From: Armatimonadota bacterium
Lineage (GTDB): Bacteria > Armatimonadota > Fimbriimonadia > Fimbriimonadales > ATM1
Reading direction: 5' to 3'
Assembly (NCBI GenBank): GCA_003577165.1
Contig: QEUM01000003.1
Location: forward strand, 1 to 64,000
DNA: 64,000 bases
The notes beneath the pieces were generated by a model. That model saw only the letters and a program-made list of their open reading frames with translations, searched no databases and was not told where the DNA came from. The position numbers and the translations under genes were made by a program. Positions 43,483-50,952 of the stretch are shown here, piece after piece (positions within the stretch are counted from its first letter, which is position 1; every line of letters starts with the position of its first letter).

Positions 43483-43818
43483 CTATCCGGGAGGCCAAGC
43501 CATCGGCCGCCCACCCAACACGTGAACGTGAAGGTGATCTACCGTCTGCCCGCCGTGCTGGCCGCTGTTAATCACTAGGCGATATCCAGATCTCTCCACG
43601 CCTTCGATTCTCGCCACCTCAGCCGCGGCGAGCAGAAGCGATTGAAGGTCATCTTCGCTCGTCGCCGACTCGATCCCCTTCACCCACTTCTTGGGGACGA
43701 CGAGCACGTGGACGGGCGCCTGCGGATTGATGTCTCGAAACGCAACGACTTGATCCGTCTCGTACATGATGTCAGCCGGGACTTCCCTGCTGATAATCTT
43801 CGCAAATATCGTATCCAT
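43483..43818 (-). CDS. HIT-family nucleotide hydrolase
   Basis: 111 aa from ATG 43818. The longer frame begins inside mtaB. M-D-T-I-F-A-K-I-I-S-R-E-V-P-A is the standard HIT N-terminus. The His triad is T-V-D-H-L-H-V-H-V-L-G-G-R near residues 95-107, and I-N-S-G-Q-H-G-G-Q also matches. Members hydrolyse nucleoside phosphoramidates such as adenosine 5'-monophosphoramidate (HinT-like). It is separated from mtaB by 2 bp on the same strand, and together they form a two-gene unit. Confidence 0.93.
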   Translation of the reverse strand: MDTIFAKIISREVPADIMYETDQVVAFRDINPQAPVHVLVVPKKWVKGIESATSEDDLQSLLLAAAEVARIEGVERSGYRLVINSGQHGGQTVDHLHVHVLGGRPMAWPPG

Positions 43819-43820
43819 TT

Positions 43821-45152
43821 TTAGTTCACTACCCTCAATTCGGTTCGGTCCTCTGCAATGCACAAGTTCGCTACCGCCTCACCGAGCGCGACCGAGCGTC
43901 GCTCCTCATCCAGCCGCACGTCAACGAATTTGCCGATCATCGCCTCCGGACCTGGAAACAGCGCTTCGATGTAATTCGGCGTGTGACCCTTCAAAAGGCC
44001 CGTAGATCTATCTTTCGTTTCGACCAGCACCGGCAGAGTCCTCCCGAGATGGCGTCGCACGAATTCTCTCCGAGTCCGCTCTGTGACCTCCATCAGGCGG
44101 ATGCTGCGCGCCTGCTTCTCGGCCGGAGCGACTGGATCCCCGAGGGCCTCGGCGCGCGTGCCCGGCCGCTCGCTAAACCTGAAGATGTGCGCACGCGCGA
44201 ATCGAACGGCCTCGCAGACTTTCACTGTTTGTTCGAACTCTTCGAGCGTCTCCGTCGGGAAGCCGACCATGATGTCCGTCGTGATCGCCACGTCCATCAC
44301 TCTGCGCTGCACCTCGTCGCACAGGCGAATGTAATCCTCCTGCGTGTAAGGACGATTCATGTCGGACAGCACTTTCGTGCTTCCCGACTGCAGCGGGATG
44401 TGCAGGTGCGGCGCGATCTTCGAGCCATCTCTCGACATCAGTTCGATCAATCGCGGTGAGACCTGCCGCATCTCGATGCTCGATATGCGGAGTTGATCGA
44501 TGCAGTCCTGTGCGCAGAGCAATTCCACCAGTTCTTCGAAGTCCGGGCCGCCGCTTCCCGTTTCGGGCCCGTACGCGCCGATCAGAACGCCAGTCAAAAC
44601 GATCTCGCGGAACCCTCGTCGCGCGTAGGCTCGACACTCCTCAATCACCTCCTCGAAATCTCGGCTGGTCATCACCGGCCTCGTCTTCGGGATCGAGCAG
44701 TAACTGCAGTGCACGCTGCAGCCGTCTTGAATCTTCACCGTTGCGCGCGTTCGGCCCGAAAACCCCGGCGCGGAAACCTCGCTGCTAGGGACGAGCCCCG
44801 TTGCGAATCCTGGATACGCTTTCAAGAACCGCTTGAGTGTCTCAAGTTTCTTCGGGTTGGGGACGACGAGGTCTGCCTCCTCGAACTCGCGACCATGATT
44901 GAGCGCCATCTGGCCGGCGCACCCGGTAACGATCACCTTCGCCTCAGGGTTCTGGCGGGCCGCACGGCGGACCGTTTGCCGGCTCTTGCTTTCAGCCTGG
45001 CCCGTAACGCTGCACGTGTTGATCACGTAGACGTCGGCTTCTGCGTCGAACGGCACGATGTCGAACCCTGCTCGCTCGAAATCCTCGAGGATCTTCTGGG
45101 TTTCGTACTGGTTGACCTTGCAGCCCAGCGTCGTGAAGGCGGCCTTGCGCAC
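43821..45152 (-). CDS. mtaB: tRNA (t6A37) methylthiotransferase MtaB
   Basis: 443 aa. Radical-SAM enzyme adding a methylthio group to t6A at position 37 of tRNAs decoding ANN codons. The N-terminal MTTase domain contributes Cys in L-G-C-K-V-N-Q-Y-E (residues 9-17), N-T-C-S-V-T near 46, and T-G-C-A-G-Q near 75. These three Cys bind the auxiliary cluster. The radical-SAM motif C-S-V-H-C-S-Y-C-S-I-P (Cys-x3-Cys-x2-Cys) lies near residue 144. The C-terminal TRAM-like part spans about 375-443. The N-terminus G-C-K-V-N-Q-Y-E separates MtaB from RimO and MiaB. Translated with HIT; its start is 47 bp from the divergent M48 gene. Confidence 0.93.
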   Translation of the reverse strand: MRKAAFTTLGCKVNQYETQKILEDFERAGFDIVPFDAEADVYVINTCSVTGQAESKSRQTVRRAARQNPEAKVIVTGCAGQMALNHGREFEEADLVVPNPKKLETLKRFLKAYPGFATGLVPSSEVSAPGFSGRTRATVKIQDGCSVHCSYCSIPKTRPVMTSRDFEEVIEECRAYARRGFREIVLTGVLIGAYGPETGSGGPDFEELVELLCAQDCIDQLRISSIEMRQVSPRLIELMSRDGSKIAPHLHIPLQSGSTKVLSDMNRPYTQEDYIRLCDEVQRRVMDVAITTDIMVGFPTETLEEFEQTVKVCEAVRFARAHIFRFSERPGTRAEALGDPVAPAEKQARSIRLMEVTERTRREFVRRHLGRTLPVLVETKDRSTGLLKGHTPNYIEALFPGPEAMIGKFVDVRLDEERRSVALGEAVANLCIAEDRTELRVVN

Positions 45153-45199
45153 GCCCTATTTTCCCGCAACTCGCCGGCGCCCGGCGCCGTATCTCCAGC

Positions 45200-46051
45200 G
45201 TGGAGGAGCGGAAGCGAGTCCTATTCCCTGACCTGTCGGCGAACGCGTTCGTCACCGATGCCGACCGGAAGGCGCTCGCCGCGCTCGAAGCCGTGCCCCT
45301 GCTCCCGCAGGTTCTGAGGAAGTTCTCAGAGTTGGGTCTCGACCGTTGGTACTACTGCCTCAACATGTCGATGAGCGTCCGTTGCGGGCCGCGGCAGTAT
45401 CCGACGGTGTATGGCATCTTCCAAGAGGCCACTCGAATCCTCGACATGCCTGAGCCCGAACTGTACATCAGTTCAAACCCGTTCCCCAACGCCTTCGCAG
45501 GAGGCGTGGAGCGTCCATACGTCACATTGCGAAACTCGATGTTGGACACTCTCACCGATGAGCAGCTCTACCATCTCATCGGGCACGAACTCGGTCACGT
45601 CAAAGCCGGGCACATGCTCTACAGGATGGTGGGCCGGCTTCTGCTTCCGCTTCTGCAGGCGCTCGGGAGAAGGCTCCCCATCCTCGGAGACGCCGCGGCC
45701 ATTTCTCTCGCTTTGGCTTTTTACGAGTGGTTCCGGCAATCGGAGTTCTCATGCGATCGCGCTGGCTTGCTCGTTAGCCAGAATCTCGAAGACTCCCTTC
45801 GCGCAAACCTCGCGCTCACCGCAGGCCCGAATCGCTTCTCGAACGAAGAGTCGTTCGAAGTGTTCATGGAGCAAGCGCGCATCTATCAAGAGGCGACGCC
45901 GCTCGACCAACTGGGCAAGATCATTCTCTTCTTCGCAGGCAACTGGGCCTTCACTCACCCGATGCCGGTCGCGCGCGCTCAAGCGCTCGAAAAGTGGGCG
46001 GAGTCAGGAGACTACGCCAAGATTCTCCACGGCATTTACCCGCGAAACTAG
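45200..46051 (+). CDS. M48-family zinc metallopeptidase
   Basis: 283 aa from GTG 45200. The zinc motif is I-G-H-E-L-G-H-V-K near residues 127-135, and the third ligand is the Glu in S-E-F-S-C-D-R-A near 182-189. The M48 family includes HtpX and Ste24-type proteases. There is a hydrophobic stretch (M-V-G-R-L-L-L-P-L-L-Q-A-L-G) between these motifs that could be membrane-associated, but no clear N-terminal helices as in HtpX. It may be a soluble or peripheral protease acting in protein quality control. Its 3' end overlaps the histidine-kinase gene by 4 bp tail to tail. Confidence 0.85.
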   Translation: MEERKRVLFPDLSANAFVTDADRKALAALEAVPLLPQVLRKFSELGLDRWYYCLNMSMSVRCGPRQYPTVYGIFQEATRILDMPEPELYISSNPFPNAFAGGVERPYVTLRNSMLDTLTDEQLYHLIGHELGHVKAGHMLYRMVGRLLLPLLQALGRRLPILGDAAAISLALAFYEWFRQSEFSCDRAGLLVSQNLEDSLRANLALTAGPNRFSNEESFEVFMEQARIYQEATPLDQLGKIILFFAGNWAFTHPMPVARAQALEKWAESGDYAKILHGIYPRN

Positions 46052-47790
46052 CGCGCCGTCTCTTTCGCAGGTTTCGGAAGCCTCATCGGCAGCAGGATGA
46101 CGAAGTGCGCGCCAGCGCCGACCTCTCCGTTTTCGTAAACGATTCCTCCGTGCGCTTCGGCAACGCCTTTCACGATGGACAACCCAAGTCCCATTCCCTT
46201 CGCACGCGACGAATGGTACGCGTCGAAGATGCGGCTCTTCGCACCGACGGGAATTCCGGGTCCCGTGTCCTCGACTTCGATGCGCACGTGCGAAGCCTGC
46301 TTCGCGCTCCAGCCAGCCTCGGCGAAGTCCTCTGCCGTCGCCCTTCGAGTCCGGACCGTAATGGAGCCGTGATCCACGAAGTGCAGGGAGTTTTCGACCA
46401 ACTCGCCAACCGCTCTCTCGAGTTTGGAGGAATCGGCTTCGAACGGCTCCAGCGACTCATCCAACTCCAAATTGATTTGCACGCTGGGCGAGGTGAGTTT
46501 GAATCCCTCTACCGTTTCCCGGATGAGCGCGTTGACGTCCGTGAGGCTTTTCGAGAGTTTCGTCGCCGTGACGAAGTCACGGAAGTCCTGCAGGATCTCT
46601 TCGATTCTCCGCAGCCCGGACTGCAGATCGTCCACAACTCGCTTTGCCGCCTCGCGATCGAACGGCTCATCACCCACGAGGTGCCGGAGTTCGTTCACGT
46701 CGCCCGCCAAGGCGAACACTCGGTTCCCGATCATGTGCGAGGACCGCGCGCTCAACTCGCCCCACGCGGCCATGCGTTCACTCGTGAGCAGCCGTTCAAG
46801 AGATCGAATCTTCTCGATTCCGGTTCCGAGTTGTTCCGCAATCGCCATGAGCAGGTTCTCTTCGTCCTGCGTGAAGCGGTTGTCCACAAACCTGTTCTTC
46901 GGCAACTTTCGAATTGCGCGCATGCAGCCCATGCTTCGCCCGCGACTCAGAATCGGCACCGCGATGTACGCCTTGATCTCCTCGATCGGAAACTCGAGGT
47001 ACTTTCCTCGCCAGCGCGGATCGGAAGAAGGATCCTCCAGGCGAATCGGCTCGCCGTGCTGACAAACCCACCCGGTCGCCCCCTCCCCGGGCTTGTACTT
47101 CGCATCCGGAGAAAGCGTCGAGGAGCCAACCGTGTCCTTGAGGACAAACGCCTGCTCGACTTCGTCCCAGAGAAAAATCGAATAAGCGTTAACGCGGATC
47201 ACGTGCTGAGTCACTTCAGCCACTCGCTCAAGAAGTTCCTCTTCAGTTTTCGCAACGTCGAGAGCGGTGCCGACTTTCAAGAGCGCTTCTTCGCGAACGC
47301 GCGCCATCTCCCGGTCCTCGGCAACCCCTGCGATCATCGCGAGCAGCTCGAGAACTTCGCGATGTTCATCTAAGAAGTAATCTTCTTTCGGCGACTCGAC
47401 GTTCACCACGCCGCGCACTCGCCCATAACTGTCCACGATCGGTGAAGCGAGTTCGCTCACGCTCGTTTCGATCAATCGCTTGTAATGTGTGTCCTTTCGT
47501 ACGTCACCTGTGACATAACTCTTTCCAGTTGCAGCAACGAAAGCCGTGATTCCCTCTCCCTCGTCCTCGCCGACATTGATCCTCTCCCCGAGCATGGAAG
47601 GCATCCACTCCTTCCCGAAGCCCGCGCGCAGCGTCATGTACCCAAGGCCCTCGTTGTACAGCGCGACCATCGCGTTTCTTCCACCCGTCAGTTCGACCGC
47701 CTTCGCACAGATTTCATAAAGAACAGGCACGGGATCGCGGCTGAACAGCGCTTGCGACAATAGGTTGCGGACGATGGCCGGCGTGACCAC
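46048..47790 (-). CDS. Cytosolic histidine kinase with two GAF domains
   Basis: 580 aa. GAF domain 1 at about 20-165 and GAF domain 2 at about 175-330, each with a ligand-pocket-like core. The kinase core starts near 340. The candidate phosphoacceptor is H352 in S-S-H352-M-I-G-N, an H-box lacking the usual Glu and Pro after His. The N-box is E-L-V-E-N-S-L-H, the G1 box is E-D-T-G-P-G-I-P, and the G2 box is G-M-G-L-G-L-S-I-V-K-G, so ATP binding should be intact. No membrane segment is seen. It is an orphan: no response regulator is adjacent. GAF domains sense small molecules (cyclic nucleotides, 2-oxoglutarate and others); the ligand here is unknown. Confidence 0.87.
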   Translation of the reverse strand: MVTPAIVRNLLSQALFSRDPVPVLYEICAKAVELTGGRNAMVALYNEGLGYMTLRAGFGKEWMPSMLGERINVGEDEGEGITAFVAATGKSYVTGDVRKDTHYKRLIETSVSELASPIVDSYGRVRGVVNVESPKEDYFLDEHREVLELLAMIAGVAEDREMARVREEALLKVGTALDVAKTEEELLERVAEVTQHVIRVNAYSIFLWDEVEQAFVLKDTVGSSTLSPDAKYKPGEGATGWVCQHGEPIRLEDPSSDPRWRGKYLEFPIEEIKAYIAVPILSRGRSMGCMRAIRKLPKNRFVDNRFTQDEENLLMAIAEQLGTGIEKIRSLERLLTSERMAAWGELSARSSHMIGNRVFALAGDVNELRHLVGDEPFDREAAKRVVDDLQSGLRRIEEILQDFRDFVTATKLSKSLTDVNALIRETVEGFKLTSPSVQINLELDESLEPFEADSSKLERAVGELVENSLHFVDHGSITVRTRRATAEDFAEAGWSAKQASHVRIEVEDTGPGIPVGAKSRIFDAYHSSRAKGMGLGLSIVKGVAEAHGGIVYENGEVGAGAHFVILLPMRLPKPAKETAR

Positions 47791-47810
47791 GACCCGATTA
47801 TGACGGCTGG

Positions 47811-47816
47811 TATCCT
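47811..47816 (+). promoter_or_regulatory. -10 element six bases from the Ppx/GppA start codon
   Basis: TATCCT at 47811-47816 is followed by CGAAGC and the GTG at 47823. No Shine-Dalgarno and no clear -35 are visible. The geometry equals that of the UspA and glutamate dehydrogenase genes, so a leaderless mRNA is predicted. Confidence 0.35.
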
Positions 47817-47822
47817 CGAAGC

Positions 47823-48752
47823 GTGCGCCGAGGGATCGCAGACGTTGGCTCGAACTCTCTGCTCCTCGTCGTCGCCGAGCGCGTGGGAGAAACGTGGCAG
47901 GAGATCACCGAAACGAGCGTGGTGACGGGACTCGGCGCGGGCACGAAACAAACGCGTCTGCTCTCGCAAGATGCGATCAAGCGAACCTTGGAGGCTCTTG
48001 CCGCAGCCAAGCGCGATGCCGACTCACTCGGCGCTGAGTTGTTCTCGTTCGGCACCATGGCCCTGCGAATCGCGGACAATCGCGACGAATTCCTCTGCCG
48101 CGCGAGGGAGCAAAACACGCCGGTCACCGTGCTGAGCGGCGAAGAAGAAGCGACGCTTGGCGCCCTTGCCGTCCTCGAAGACCCTGCCTTTGCGGGCGAG
48201 ACTTCGATCACCGTGCTCGACATCGGCGGTCACAGCACGGAGGTCTCGTGTCACGAACTTCGGGGGGGCCGCTGGGAATGCCTCTCATCGGCGAGCATTC
48301 CGATCGGCACTCTTGCGCTGCGTTACGGCGCCCTCTCCGATGAGTCGCCCGACGCCGGCGAACTTCTCCGAGCGAGCCGAGAAATCGACGCTGAAGTCGA
48401 GCGATTCGTCCCCAACGGATTCCAGGGAAAGGCCGTCGCGCTCGGCGCATCCGCCACGAATCTGGTCACGGTCCGAGACTCCATCGTCCCCTGGGACGCC
48501 TCTCGGGTCCATCTCGCTGACCTCTCCTTCGAGGAGGTCAGCCGCTTCGCGGGAGGCCTGTCTCGCCTCGGCGACGCGGGGCGACGGGCCCTCGTCGGCA
48601 TAGAGCCCGGCCGCGAGACGACCCTCCATATCGGTGCGCTCCTCCTCGAACGCCTCCTCTACGCCCTGCGCGTCGAGCGGTGCACCGTCAGCACGAAAGG
48701 CTGGCGCCACGCCATGTTGGGAAGAGTCGAGGAGCACTTTGGCGGGCCATAG
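47823..48752 (+). CDS. Ppx/GppA exopolyphosphatase/guanosine pentaphosphatase-family protein
   Basis: 309 aa from GTG 47823. Starts G-I-A-D-V-G-S-N-S-L-L-L-V-V, the phosphate-1 loop of the actin-like ATPase fold (D-x-G-S-N-S/T). The second phosphate loop is T-V-L-D-I-G-G-H-S-T-E near residue 130, and V-L-S-G-E-E-E-A near 98 fits the conserved E-E-E of the family. It degrades polyphosphate or pppGpp; the two cannot be distinguished by eye. The short length (E. coli GppA has about 490) shows that the C-terminal HD-like domain is absent. Divergent from the histidine kinase with 32 bp between the two start codons. Confidence 0.88.
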   Translation: MRRGIADVGSNSLLLVVAERVGETWQEITETSVVTGLGAGTKQTRLLSQDAIKRTLEALAAAKRDADSLGAELFSFGTMALRIADNRDEFLCRAREQNTPVTVLSGEEEATLGALAVLEDPAFAGETSITVLDIGGHSTEVSCHELRGGRWECLSSASIPIGTLALRYGALSDESPDAGELLRASREIDAEVERFVPNGFQGKAVALGASATNLVTVRDSIVPWDASRVHLADLSFEEVSRFAGGLSRLGDAGRRALVGIEPGRETTLHIGALLLERLLYALRVERCTVSTKGWRHAMLGRVEEHFGGP

Positions 48753-48772
48753 GGTCAGTGGCCAGCCCGCCG

Positions 48773-48790
48773 CTCGACTCACGAGTCGAG
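48773..48790. terminator. Hairpin after the Ppx/GppA gene
   Basis: CTCGACT/AGTCGAG, a perfect 7-bp stem with a 4-nt loop, starts 20 bp past the stop codon. No T tract follows. It may be a weak terminator. Confidence 0.3.
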
Positions 48791-48878
48791 TCAAACGGCC
48801 CGTGGCATAGCCCAGAAGGCCCAGTGTGGGCGCCAAGATGAAATCCCGGGCACTCCATTGCGTCTAAGAAGGTGGACT

Positions 48879-49502
48879 ATGCGCGAGATGAGGAGACGCC
48901 TCAGTTCGATGATCGCCCTCGGATTGACCGTGGGCGCGTTCCTGTACATCTCCGCCCTCGGCCCAGACCCGGGTGCAGGCGACCTCCCGTCCGACGCAAA
49001 GCCCATTCGAGTCACACCAGTGAACCAAGCCGGAGCAAAGGCCCCCGAAAGTGAGTGGTTGGGCACGATGTCGCGCGCGGAGTTCCCCGCGACCGTCGTG
49101 GTTCGCTCCGAAGGCGCCTGGAAGGCGTTCTGGCGGCGATGCCACCCCGGAGATCCGCCGCAGGTGGACTTCCGCAAGAACTTCATCCTCGGCGCCTACG
49201 CAGGGAGGCAGACGACTGGCGGATACTCCATCCACGTCGTGGCCATCGAAGAAACGCCGACCGAGTTGGTCGTTCGCTTCGAAGTCACGGTGCCGGGGCC
49301 GAACGACATGGTGACCCAGGTGCTCACATCGCCCTATCACCTCAAGGTCGTCCCCCGATCGAATAAGAAGATCCGGTTCGAAGGCAAGGTGCTGGAGCCT
49401 GCGGGTCTGAGCCCGTCTGAGCGCAGGCGCTTCACCGAGTCTGCCGCTTCCTACTTGCGCAGTTTCTGGAAGCTGGACCTCGGCGGCGAAGCGGCCATCT
49501 GA
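48879..49502 (+). CDS. PrcB-C-terminal-domain secreted protein
   Basis: 207 aa from ATG 48879 (AGGTGG six bases upstream). Residues about 10-27 are a hydrophobic signal (M-I-A-L-G-L-T-V-G-A-F-L-Y-I-S-A-L). In the mature part the motif Q-T-T-G-G-Y-S-I-H-V-V-A-I-E-E near residue 110 matches the PrcB C-terminal domain of the protease-complex subunit in spirochetes, where the usual pattern is P-T-G-G-Y-x-I-x-I. The preceding V-D-F-R-K-N-F-I-L-G-A-Y fits too. PrcB helps PrcA/PrtP in Treponema, but stand-alone members are common and uncharacterised. No partner protease is next to it; the subtilase at 11.5 kb is remote. Confidence 0.75.
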   Translation: MREMRRRLSSMIALGLTVGAFLYISALGPDPGAGDLPSDAKPIRVTPVNQAGAKAPESEWLGTMSRAEFPATVVVRSEGAWKAFWRRCHPGDPPQVDFRKNFILGAYAGRQTTGGYSIHVVAIEETPTELVVRFEVTVPGPNDMVTQVLTSPYHLKVVPRSNKKIRFEGKVLEPAGLSPSERRRFTESAASYLRSFWKLDLGGEAAI

Positions 49503-49521
49503 GGCAATCGGCCGTCCAGTC

Positions 49522-49538
49522 GTCGGGAGAATCCCGAC
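49522..49538 (+). promoter_or_regulatory. GTCGGGA/TCCCGAC hairpin at the flippase gene start
   Basis: A 7-bp perfect stem with a 3-nt loop lies 19 bp after the PrcB-like stop and ends 4 bp before the TTG start at 49543. It buries the only GGGAG. It could act as a translational switch, or as a terminator for the upstream gene; both are speculative. Confidence 0.3.
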
Positions 49539-49542
49539 GAAC

Positions 49543-50952
49543 TTGAAGTCACAGGCGCTTTGGAACCTCTTCTGGGTCGGTCTTAAGCCCGCAGCCCAGT
49601 TCTTGGTTGGCGCGGTTCTCCTCGGCTTCGACGCGGCCCTGTCGGGAGAGTACTACTCGGCCCTTCTCGTCTGGACGGTCGGATTCGCTCTCTGTGCCCC
49701 GATCATCGAGCGGCACGTCGTCAGCCTCGCGCACCGGCAGAACGCGCCGGTCGGCGTCGCATGCAGGGCGCTGTTCTGGCGAATTCTGATGCTTGGCGGC
49801 GCAGCGGCGCCGGTCGCTGCGATCGCGATCTCTTGGGCGACTTCGATGTCCGTCCCACAGGCGCTCGCTCTGCTTGCGCCAGGAGTCGTGAGCGGCACAT
49901 CGGAAGCGATCCTCTGGGCGATCCATGCCGAAAACGGCGACTACAAGAAGTTGGCGGCAACGCGCGGCATCTCCGTCGTTGCGTTCACTCTTCTCGTCGC
50001 TTGCTTCGCGATATATGGCAACACGATCCTGATTCTTGCGGCCCTTGGTGTCGAGAGTTTGATCGTCGCCAGCGCGACCGTTCGCGAACTTTCAAAAGTA
50101 AAAGCCCAGCCATTCGCCACCGAATTCAAAAGGCTCTTCGGCTTCTGGACTCTCAAGATCGTGTCTTACGCCAATCAGCAGAATGAGGCATGGCTGATTC
50201 TCGGCGCGCTATCTGCTCCCTTGCTGGCAACCTACCGCGTCGGCTCAACTCCCAAGACGATCGCAATGCTGCTCGGAGGCGCGATCTTGCAGCCGATCCT
50301 CTTCCGCGTCGGCTCGCAGAGTTGGGAGGGGGGGCGGCATGCGGGTCAACTGCAGGCTCAACTCGCAACTGCCGTTCTCATCGCGGGCAACAGTGTAGTC
50401 TGCTTACTCATCCTCTTGGCCGTGGGCCTCTTCCCTCAGTTGCGTGCCCCCTACGGAGAGGCGATGCAGATCGCGGTCGTCCTGGGAAGCGTGTTCTCGG
50501 GATTCAGTTGGTCGTCTCTGTTGGGAGCGTCCATCGTGACGAATGCGGGCCTCATTCGACTCCCGATTTACGCGCACTTGTCGTCCATCGCGATTCGGTG
50601 CGCTCTATACGCTTACCTGATCGCGAACCAAACGACTTCAGTGCTCCTGGTCGTGCTCATCTCCGAGTCCGCGTCCTTCATCTGCACCGCAATCTTCTGG
50701 CGGCCGATCCTTGCGCGCAAGCTCTGGTCTCTCTCTCCAACTGATCTCTCCCGGTGGGTGCTTCGCGGCGCATTGGGCGCGCTCGCCTGCTACTTGGCCA
50801 TCGTTGGGTGGGGCACTACTCTTTGGGTCGCCGCTGCAGCAGCCCTGCACTCACTGCTCATTCTGGAAGCGCTGGTTTCGGCCCATGGAAACAGGATCGC
50901 TTTACGGGGAAACCTCCAGCCAATCGTCCCACACAGTGGCGCCGCTGAGTGA
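49543..50952 (+). CDS. Polytopic membrane protein, flippase-like (MOP superfamily)
   Basis: 469 aa from TTG 49543. About 12 hydrophobic helices are spread evenly over the chain (for example P-A-A-Q-F-L-V-G-A-V-L-L-G and V-L-I-A-G-N-S-V-V-C-L-L-I-L-L-A-V-G-L-F). Helix number and spacing resemble polysaccharide flippases (Wzx/MATE-type, MOP superfamily), with V-G-S-T-P-K-T-I-A-M-L-L-G-G-A in the middle. No polysaccharide cluster is adjacent, so the substrate is unknown. The start codon is unusual, and the hairpin before it covers the ribosome site. The 3' end overlaps the convergent clostripain-like gene by 51 bp. Confidence 0.72.
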   Translation: MKSQALWNLFWVGLKPAAQFLVGAVLLGFDAALSGEYYSALLVWTVGFALCAPIIERHVVSLAHRQNAPVGVACRALFWRILMLGGAAAPVAAIAISWATSMSVPQALALLAPGVVSGTSEAILWAIHAENGDYKKLAATRGISVVAFTLLVACFAIYGNTILILAALGVESLIVASATVRELSKVKAQPFATEFKRLFGFWTLKIVSYANQQNEAWLILGALSAPLLATYRVGSTPKTIAMLLGGAILQPILFRVGSQSWEGGRHAGQLQAQLATAVLIAGNSVVCLLILLAVGLFPQLRAPYGEAMQIAVVLGSVFSGFSWSSLLGASIVTNAGLIRLPIYAHLSSIAIRCALYAYLIANQTTSVLLVVLISESASFICTAIFWRPILARKLWSLSPTDLSRWVLRGALGALACYLAIVGWGTTLWVAAAAALHSLLILEALVSAHGNRIALRGNLQPIVPHSGAAE

